64,000 nt of DNA from Rahnella sikkimica (GTDB lineage: Bacteria; Pseudomonadota; Gammaproteobacteria; Enterobacterales; Enterobacteriaceae). The stretch's first letter is position 1, and each line of letters starts with the position of its first letter. The stretch lies in contig NZ_CP019062.1 in NCBI RefSeq assembly GCF_002951615.1, forward strand, positions 4,092,001 to 4,156,000. The letters are read 5' to 3'. The translations under genes were made by a program, and so were the position numbers. The notes under the pieces were generated by a model. It did not search any database. It had not been told where the DNA came from and saw only the letters and a program-made list of their open reading frames with translations. Below, piece after piece: positions 57,541-64,000 of this stretch.

Positions 57541-58908
57541 TTACGGCATGAATAGATAGATATTTTGACCTTTACGCAGAATACTCAGCGCGATCAGGTC
57601 GGGTTTGCTTTCGAGAATTTTGCGGAATGCCGTCAGATTCTCCAGAGGCTCGCGGTTTACGCCGATAATCACATCGTCTTTTTCAAGGCCAACCTGATCC
57701 GCTGGCGTGCCTTTTTTCACGTCATCGACACGAACGCCTTTGGTGTTTTTATCGGTCGTGTCGCTCAGCGTGACACCTTGAAGCGCCGGATTGAGTTTCT
57801 CAATGCTGATTTCTACCGCCGGGCTCTTATCCAGCGTCACGCTGACGGTCATCGGTTTGCCGTCACGCAGTAGACCAACTTGCATTGTCACGCCCGGTCC
57901 AGCTGTGCCGACTTTCGCGCGCAATTCGGCGAAACTGCTCAGGGTTTTGCCCTGAAGCGTCACCAGCACGTCACCAGATTTAATGCCCGCTTTCGCCGCA
58001 GCAGAATCAGGCAGAACCTCGTTGACGAAGGCACCGCGCTGGCTGTCGAGCTTAAATGCCTGAGCCAGTTCTGGAGTCATTTCACTGCCACGGATCCCCA
58101 GCAGGCCGCGTTTCACTTCACCAAATTCAATCAGCTGATGACTAAGATTTTTTGCCATATTAACCGGGATGGCAAAACCGATCCCGACGCTGCCGCCCTG
58201 AGAGGAAATAATGGCGGTGTTGATGCCGATCAGTTCGCCTTTCAGGTCAAGCAATGCGCCGCCGGAATTACCCCGGTTAATCGAGGCATCGGTCTGGATA
58301 AAGTTTTCCAGTCCTTCAAGATTCAGGCCACTGCGGCCCAGCGCCGAAACGATGCCCGATGTGACGGTCTGGCCGAGGCCAAACGGGTTGCCCACAGCAA
58401 TCGCAAAATCGCCGACGCGGAGGTTGTCGGAATCCGCCATCGTAATTTGTGTGAGGTTTTTGGCATCAATCAGCTGGATCACGGCAATGTCAGACTGATC
58501 GTCTTTACCGATCAGTTTGGCTTTATATTCACGGCCATCGTTGAGCTGAACGGTGATTTTATCGGCGTTATTCACCACATGATTGTTGGTAAGAACGTAA
58601 CCTTTTGCCGCGTCAATAATGACGCCGGAACCCAGCCCTTCGAAAGGCTGCGGCCCGGCATTCGGCTCAGGATCTTGCTGGCCGAAGAAAAATTTATATT
58701 CCGGAGGAACGTCCGCACTCGGGGGCTGAGTGCCGGAAACCTGCACGCCAACCACAGCGGGCAGCACTTTTTCAAGCACCGGTGCCAGGCTGGGCAGGGG
58801 CTGTCCCTGAACTTCCGTCGGTAAAGCAGCAGTCGCCATAGGCGCAGAAGCGAAAGTTAATCCAAGGCTAACAGCTAACACACTGAGCAAAAATGACTTT
58901 TTCTTCAT
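57541..58908 (-). CDS. degQ: Periplasmic serine endoprotease DegQ
   Basis: 455 residues. A signal peptide (1-28) precedes a protease domain with His110, Asp140 and Ser215 (NSGGALL) and two PDZ domains (about 270-360 and 370-455). DegQ is a periplasmic protease-chaperone like DegP. The shorter LA loop, the position next to degS and the N-terminal text support DegQ rather than DegP. The ATG at 58906-58908 follows an SD-like GAGAG; longer frames are not supported. Confidence 0.95.
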   Translation of the reverse strand: MKKKSFLLSVLAVSLGLTFASAPMATAALPTEVQGQPLPSLAPVLEKVLPAVVGVQVSGTQPPSADVPPEYKFFFGQQDPEPNAGPQPFEGLGSGVIIDAAKGYVLTNNHVVNNADKITVQLNDGREYKAKLIGKDDQSDIAVIQLIDAKNLTQITMADSDNLRVGDFAIAVGNPFGLGQTVTSGIVSALGRSGLNLEGLENFIQTDASINRGNSGGALLDLKGELIGINTAIISSQGGSVGIGFAIPVNMAKNLSHQLIEFGEVKRGLLGIRGSEMTPELAQAFKLDSQRGAFVNEVLPDSAAAKAGIKSGDVLVTLQGKTLSSFAELRAKVGTAGPGVTMQVGLLRDGKPMTVSVTLDKSPAVEISIEKLNPALQGVTLSDTTDKNTKGVRVDDVKKGTPADQVGLEKDDVIIGVNREPLENLTAFRKILESKPDLIALSILRKGQNIYLFMP

Positions 58909-59030
58909 CACGATAACTCTCTCGCTTTCTATAATGGACGTCAGTTCTGGACAATAGAACGGTGATTCACAGCACGGGAAGGAGCAGGTCAGGAGAACGG
59001 CACATGCAGGAAACATGCGCCGTTATAATT

Positions 59031-59054
59031 ACCGGTGCTGTGAACCGCACCGGT
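59031..59054. other. Hairpin between zapG and degQ
   Basis: Perfect 8-bp inverted repeat ACCGGTGC / GCACCGGT around an 8-nt loop, just beyond the zapG stop. No T run follows on the minus strand, so it may slow decay or weakly terminate the zapG transcript. Confidence 0.45.
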
Positions 59055-59066
59055 TAATGACGTCTG

Positions 59067-59468
59067 TTATTTACGAACAGGACGTTCGCCGCGCAGCAGA
59101 CCTGATGCGCCGTCAGAATAATCACGTGGCATCTGAACCGGAACCTGATCGTTATCGGCTTCAGAACCCGTCAGACGGTAGTTGAACGGATTATCCTGCT
59201 CAGGCATATCCGGCAGCAGGTTGTTAGAGCTTTTGGCCATATGCTGATAAAGCTGGCGGTAATCAGTCGCCATGTTATCCAGCAACTCGGCGCTGCGGGC
59301 AAAGTGGCCCACCAGTTCCTGACGATATTCATCGAGTTCTGCTTTGCTTTTCTCCAGCTCGTTTTTCATGACTTGTTGATCACGTAATTTACGATTCCCA
59401 AAGCGCATCGCCACCGCACCAATCGCGATACCGACCACTAATCCAATGAGTGCATACTCCCAGGTCAT
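59067..59468 (-). CDS. zapG: Cell division/elongation protein ZapG (YhcB, DUF1043)
   Basis: 133 residues: one N-terminal transmembrane helix (about 4-22, EYALIGLVVGIAIGAVAMRFG), then a long cytoplasmic coiled coil (about 27-85) and a disordered, acidic-to-basic tail. ZapG (YhcB) interacts with division and elongation proteins and influences envelope growth. It is divergent from zapE over 285 bp and upstream of degQ, as in E. coli. Confidence 0.93.
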   Translation of the reverse strand: MTWEYALIGLVVGIAIGAVAMRFGNRKLRDQQVMKNELEKSKAELDEYRQELVGHFARSAELLDNMATDYRQLYQHMAKSSNNLLPDMPEQDNPFNYRLTGSEADNDQVPVQMPRDYSDGASGLLRGERPVRK

Positions 59469-59753
59469 AATGACTCCTATTTTGACTTCGTTGTCCCGCA
59501 GGGCTTTTTCACGTAACTTTTATGACTTAACTTTTTTGGACAATCGTTTTAACGTAATTGTCACACGAATTCGTCATGCATTAGCTCCACTATAACCGTT
59601 AACCTTGTCAGAGTGGAATCCTGCCGGGAAAATCACTGCCACCTGTCGTTTTTTTCATACACAGACGGCAGGGAAATGCGGCGAATCTACGGCAAAAAAG
59701 CGGCTAAACAACGTGAAAAACGTAAAATTTTTTTCTCAGGGACGTTAACTACG

Positions 59754-60893
59754 ATGCAACCCAAATCACCCCTTACCCTTTATCAGAGTGCAGTTGATGC
59801 CGGTGAGTTCCAGCCGGATGCCGTTCAGAAAGAGGCCGTCGCTCAGCTGGATGTTATTTATCAGGCGCTTTCCGCTCTGCCTGCGTCCGCGCCCTCTGTG
59901 GCTGCACGCGGTGGTTTGCTGGGCCGCTTGTTCGGTAAAGCGCCGGTAATAACGACCCAACGCCCGGTTCAGGGCCTTTATATGTGGGGCGGCGTCGGGC
60001 GCGGTAAAACCTGGCTGATGGATTTGTTTTTCCACAGTTTGCCCGGTGAACGCAAACTGCGCCTGCATTTCCACCGCTTTATGCTGCGTGTGCATGAAGA
60101 ACTGACGCAACTTCAGGGCCAGGAAGATCCGCTGGAAGTGATTGCGGATAAATTCAAAGCTGAAACCGACGTGCTGTGTTTCGATGAGTTTTTTGTCTCA
60201 GATATTACCGATGCGATGCTGCTAGCTACGTTGTTGCAGGCGTTATTCGCGCGCGGCATCACGCTGATTGCGACGTCTAACATTCCGCCTGATCAGCTGT
60301 ATCGTAACGGGTTGCAGCGTGCGCGTTTCCTGCCCGCCATCGAACTCATTAAGGAATATTGCGATGTGCTGAATGTGGATGCGGGCATTGATTATCGTCT
60401 GCGCACATTAACGCAGGCGAATTTGTGGCTGTCTCCGGCAGGCCCTGACGCGACGGTGGCGATGCAAAGTATGCTGGGGAAACTCACCGGCAACCACAGT
60501 GGTGATTCCGGTGCCAAACCGGTCATGCTGGAAGTGAATCACCGACCGCTGCAGGCGCTCGCCGCGGTAGACGGCGTTCTGGCGGTCGAATTTCATACCT
60601 TATGTGAAGAGGCGCGCAGCCAGCTCGACTATATTGCGCTGTCGAAAATCTACCACAGCGTGTTGTTGCATAACGTTCCGGTGATGGCTGCCGACAGCGA
60701 GAATGCGGCGCGGCGTTTTCTTGCGCTGGTGGATGAGTTCTACGAGCGGCATGTAAAACTGGTGATTTCAGCGGCGGTGCCGATGTTTGAGATTTATCAG
60801 GGTGAACGGCTGAAGTTTGAATATCAGCGCTGCCTGTCGCGCCTGCAGGAGATGCAAAGCGAGGAATACCTCAAACGCCCGCATCTGCCGTGA
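59754..60893 (+). CDS. zapE: Cell division ATPase ZapE
   Basis: 379 residues, AFG1-like P-loop ATPase. Walker A lies in MWGGVGRGKTW near residues 81-91, and Walker B in DVLCFDEFFVSD near 138-149. ZapE binds FtsZ and destabilises its polymers during constriction under heat or low oxygen. The ATG at 59754 (MQPKSPLTLYQS) corresponds to the family start; the 47-codon extension upstream is basic, atypical and rejected. Transcribed toward rplM. Confidence 0.95.
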   Translation: MQPKSPLTLYQSAVDAGEFQPDAVQKEAVAQLDVIYQALSALPASAPSVAARGGLLGRLFGKAPVITTQRPVQGLYMWGGVGRGKTWLMDLFFHSLPGERKLRLHFHRFMLRVHEELTQLQGQEDPLEVIADKFKAETDVLCFDEFFVSDITDAMLLATLLQALFARGITLIATSNIPPDQLYRNGLQRARFLPAIELIKEYCDVLNVDAGIDYRLRTLTQANLWLSPAGPDATVAMQSMLGKLTGNHSGDSGAKPVMLEVNHRPLQALAAVDGVLAVEFHTLCEEARSQLDYIALSKIYHSVLLHNVPVMAADSENAARRFLALVDEFYERHVKLVISAAVPMFEIYQGERLKFEYQRCLSRLQEMQSEEYLKRPHLP

Positions 60894-61640
<747 letters not shown>

Positions 61641-61653
61641 TTCGGGATTATAG

Positions 61654-62049
<396 letters not shown>

Positions 62050-62383
62050 TTTTCTGCTGCTTACGCAGCTCAGTGCTTCGGCACGAAAATCAGCGTCAAA
62101 AACCCGGTGTTTCACCGGGTTTTTTTATGCCCGCTTTTCAGGTTTTTCAGGTGAAATGATCTCCTGACACACAATTCACCATGAAATCGTCTCTGCGTCC
62201 CCCACAGCACGCGTAAAATCTGGTAAACTATCACACACTTTTGTGCCTATTCGCCGAGCAGTTGACGTTGCCGCGCTTCCTGGCTGGGTTCGCCTTGCCG
62301 ATGGTTGTCTATGAAACTACGGGACAAAAACTGCAGGCTGGCGATAACTCGCTGTAATATTCTAGATAAACTTGGAGGTTTTC
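62050..62383 (+). other. rpsI-sspA intergenic region
   Basis: 334 bp. It contains the rpsI terminator (62098-62126) and then the sspA promoter region. TAAACT (about 62223) and TAATAT (about 62355) are possible -10 elements, but neither has a good -35. A Shine-Dalgarno GGAGG (62375-62379 region) precedes sspA. No gene seen. Confidence 0.6.
62098..62126 (+). terminator. Terminator of rplM-rpsI
   Basis: 12-bp stem AAAAACCCGGTG / CACCGGGTTTTT with a 3-nt loop and a seven-T run. Confidence 0.92.
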
Positions 62384-63025
62384 ATGGCTGTCGCTGCCAA
62401 CAAACGTTCGGTAATGACGCTGTTTTCCGGCCCGACCGACATTTTTAGCCATCAAGTACGCATCGTACTGGCGGAAAAAGGTGTCAGTGTCGAGATCGAG
62501 CAGGTTGAGATGGATCACCTGCCGCAGGATCTTATTGACCTCAACCCTTATCGCACCGTGCCAACGCTGGTCGATCGTGAGCTGACGCTGTTCGAATCCC
62601 GCATCATCATGGAATATCTTGATGAGCGTTTCCCGCACCCCCCACTGATGCCGGTTTATCCGGTTGCCCGTGGCGAGAGCCGTCTGATGATGCATCGCAT
62701 CGAAAACGACTGGTATTCTCTGATGCGTCAAATCGAGCAAGGTTCTGCGACGGAAGCGGATGCTGCGCGTAAACAACTTCGCGAAGAGCTGCTGGCGATT
62801 GCGCCAATCTTCTCCTACATGCCTTACTTCAAAAGCGAAGAGTTCAGCCTGGTCGATTGCTACCTGGCTCCGCTGCTGTGGCGTTTGCCTGAACTGGGCA
62901 TTGAGCTGTCAGGTGCCGGTTCTAAAGAGCTTAAAGGCTATATGACCCGCGTCTTTGAGCGTGATGCATTCCTGGCTTCCCTGACCGAACCCGAGCGCGA
63001 AATGCGTTTGCATACCCGAGGTTAA
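62384..63025 (+). CDS. sspA: Stringent starvation protein A
   Basis: 213 residues, glutathione-S-transferase fold (N-terminal thioredoxin-like domain, about 10-85; helical domain, 90-205) without catalytic activity. It binds sigma-70 RNA polymerase and regulates stationary-phase, acid-tolerance and phage lytic genes. Conserved Pro-rich region FPHPPLMPVYPVARGES (about 80-96) is the surface needed for function. Followed by sspB after 3 bp. Confidence 0.97.
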   Translation: MAVAANKRSVMTLFSGPTDIFSHQVRIVLAEKGVSVEIEQVEMDHLPQDLIDLNPYRTVPTLVDRELTLFESRIIMEYLDERFPHPPLMPVYPVARGESRLMMHRIENDWYSLMRQIEQGSATEADAARKQLREELLAIAPIFSYMPYFKSEEFSLVDCYLAPLLWRLPELGIELSGAGSKELKGYMTRVFERDAFLASLTEPEREMRLHTRG

Positions 63026-63028
63026 GGT

Positions 63029-63523
63029 ATGGAGATGACCGACATGTCTCCGCGTCGCCCCTATCTGCTGCGGGCTTTTTATGACTGGTTGCTCGACAAC
63101 CAGTTAACCCCGCATCTGGTGGTTGACGTGACGATGCCTGGCGTGATGGTGCCGATGGAGTTTGCGCGTGACGGACAAATTGTTCTGAACGTTGCGCCGC
63201 GTGCTGTCGGCAATCTCGAACTGGGCAACGACGATGTACGCTTCAATGCGCGTTTTGGCGGCGTACCGCGTAACGTATTTGTACCGATTGCCGCCGTTCT
63301 GGCAATTTATGCCCGTGAAAACGGTGCCGGTACTATGTTCGAACCTGAACCTGCTTATGAAGCCGAAGGCGCCTTTGATGGCGATCTGAGTGTGGAAGAT
63401 CAGTCAGAGCCGACCATGTCAGTCATTGATGGCGATTTGCCTGATGTGGCTGAACAAGATCCGGATGATGAGCCGCCGACACCGCCACGCGGTGGTCGCC
63501 CGGCACTGCGCGTTGTAAAATAA
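63029..63523 (+). CDS. sspB: ClpXP adaptor SspB
   Basis: 164 residues. The substrate-binding dimer domain (about 5-115, RRPYLLRAFYDWLLDN...) grasps ssrA-tagged proteins. A flexible acidic linker (about 116-153) leads to the C-terminal ClpX-binding motif GGRPALRVVK. It delivers stalled-translation products to ClpXP. Coupled to sspA; a terminator follows. Confidence 0.97.
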   Translation: MEMTDMSPRRPYLLRAFYDWLLDNQLTPHLVVDVTMPGVMVPMEFARDGQIVLNVAPRAVGNLELGNDDVRFNARFGGVPRNVFVPIAAVLAIYARENGAGTMFEPEPAYEAEGAFDGDLSVEDQSEPTMSVIDGDLPDVAEQDPDDEPPTPPRGGRPALRVVK

Positions 63524-63552
63524 CACCGCGCTTGTTACGTCAGACCGGCAAA

Positions 63553-63580
63553 AACCCTGCGTTGTTACGCGGGGTTTTTT
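63553..63580 (+). terminator. Terminator of sspAB
   Basis: 9-bp stem AACCCTGCG / CGCGGGGTT (one G-U pair) with a 6-nt loop and a T run. Confidence 0.85.
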
Positions 63581-63617
63581 ATTGCCTGAATCCGGAGACG
63601 GACATCACCGCGTTCAA

Positions 63618-63644
63618 TAAAAAAGGCCGCTTTCGCGGCCTTCG
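63618..63644 (-). terminator. Terminator of gltD
   Basis: AAGGCCGC-TTTC-GCGGCCTT stem; on the minus strand it is followed by a run of T, 18 bp beyond the gltD stop. Confidence 0.85.
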
Positions 63645-63661
63645 TGCAGGGCAAAATAAAA

Positions 63662-64000
63662 TTACACTTCGAGGTAATTCATGATGCCTTCTGCGGCCTT
63701 GCGGCCTTCGGCAATCGCCGTGACGACCAGATCTGAACCGCGAACCGCATCGCCACCGGCGAAGATTTTCGGGTTGCTGGTCTGGAACGCGTTGTCGCTA
63801 CCTTCCGGTGCCACAATGCGTCCGGATGAATCCAGTTCAACATCATGCGACGCCAGCCATTCCATTTTGTGAGGGCGGAAACCAAACGCCATCACCACGG
63901 CATCGGCTTCCATCACATGCTCGGAACCTGCCACGATTTCTGCACGGCGACGGCCGGCAGCATCTGGCGCACCGAGTTCAGTGCGAGCCATCCGCACACC
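63662..64000 (-). CDS. gltD: Glutamate synthase small subunit GltD (C-terminal part)
   Basis: Only the last 112 codons lie in the window; the gene continues past the right edge. The visible part is the end of the FAD/NADPH-binding domain, with the family motifs ADAVVMAFGFRPH and NPKIFAGGDAVRGSDLVVTAIAEGRKAA, which contact FAD. GltD feeds electrons from NADPH to GltB in glutamate synthase (GOGAT). Convergent with sspB, as in E. coli. Confidence 0.95.
   Translation of the reverse strand, partial: GVRMARTELGAPDAAGRRRAEIVAGSEHVMEADAVVMAFGFRPHKMEWLASHDVELDSSGRIVAPEGSDNAFQTSNPKIFAGGDAVRGSDLVVTAIAEGRKAAEGIMNYLEV

Noticed and set aside
59613-59753. 47-residue basic N-terminal extension of ZapE
   Set aside because: Not present in the family; MQPKSPLTLYQS at 59754 aligns with the usual start.

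Overview
The window is chromosomal DNA of an enterobacterium (Enterobacterales). Almost every protein aligns by eye along its full length with the Escherichia coli protein of the same name, and the gene strings (panF-accBC-aroQ, mreBCD-maf-rng-yhdP-tldD, npr-rapZ-ptsN-hpf-rpoN-lptBAC-kdsCD, mlaFEDCB-ibaG-murA-degSQ-zapG, zapE-rplM-rpsI-sspAB-gltD) are the classic ones of this order. The differences from E. coli are a barnase beside the barstar gene, darP-tldE-cybC placed next to the nitrogen-PTS cluster, an Rhs gene after tldD, and a 125-bp palindromic repeat of a kind I recall from Serratia, Yersinia and Rahnella. These make me lean to Yersiniaceae (Rahnella/Ewingella/Serratia side). This placement is an inference; no rRNA is present to fix it.

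Layout. 1-6402 (minus): 3' part of prmA's locus (prmA, panF, yhdT), acetyl-CoA carboxylase accC/accB, aroQ, and the periplasmic methionine sulfoxide reductase msrPQ. 6799-19452 (plus): csrD, the cell-shape genes mreBCD, maf, rng, yhdP and tldD. 19700-24347: a foreign-looking Rhs-family polymorphic toxin with an N-terminal PAAR-like region and an AT-richer, glycine-rich C-terminal tip, followed by a small lipoprotein that is probably its immunity protein, then about 830 bp of AT-rich DNA with no convincing gene. 25182-29519: aaeR and the divergent aaeXAB efflux operon. 29593-33892: a hexapeptide acetyltransferase, a secreted barnase with its barstar, darP, tldE (pmbA) and cytochrome b562. 33893-34530 is a gene-poor stretch full of hairpins, followed by rnk.

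35341-42976 is a self-contained accessory cassette: a PRD protein, a glycine-rich SFCGS protein, DUF4312, two polytopic membrane proteins (DUF4311, DUF4310), an amidohydrolase/deacetylase, a DgaE-like PLP enzyme, a DgaF-like KDGP aldolase and a multidomain PRD/EIIB/EIIA regulator. The enzymes suggest catabolism of an N-acylated amino-sugar acid phosphate ending in 2-keto-3-deoxy-6-phosphogluconate cleavage. The membrane and small proteins look like an uncharacterised uptake system. With the Rhs tip/immunity pair, it is the best candidate in the window for undescribed biology.

43111-64000 is housekeeping: nitrogen PTS (npr, ptsN), rapZ, hpf and rpoN; lipopolysaccharide export and Kdo synthesis (lptBAC, kdsCD, yrbG); phospholipid transport (mlaFEDCB); ibaG and murA; envelope proteases degS and degQ; the division factors zapG and zapE; ribosomal proteins rplM and rpsI; stringent starvation proteins sspAB; and the 3' end of gltD. 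Nearly all genes are intact, with typical lengths and tight operon overlaps. Transcripts are separated by clear hairpin-plus-U terminators, several of them shared by convergent genes.
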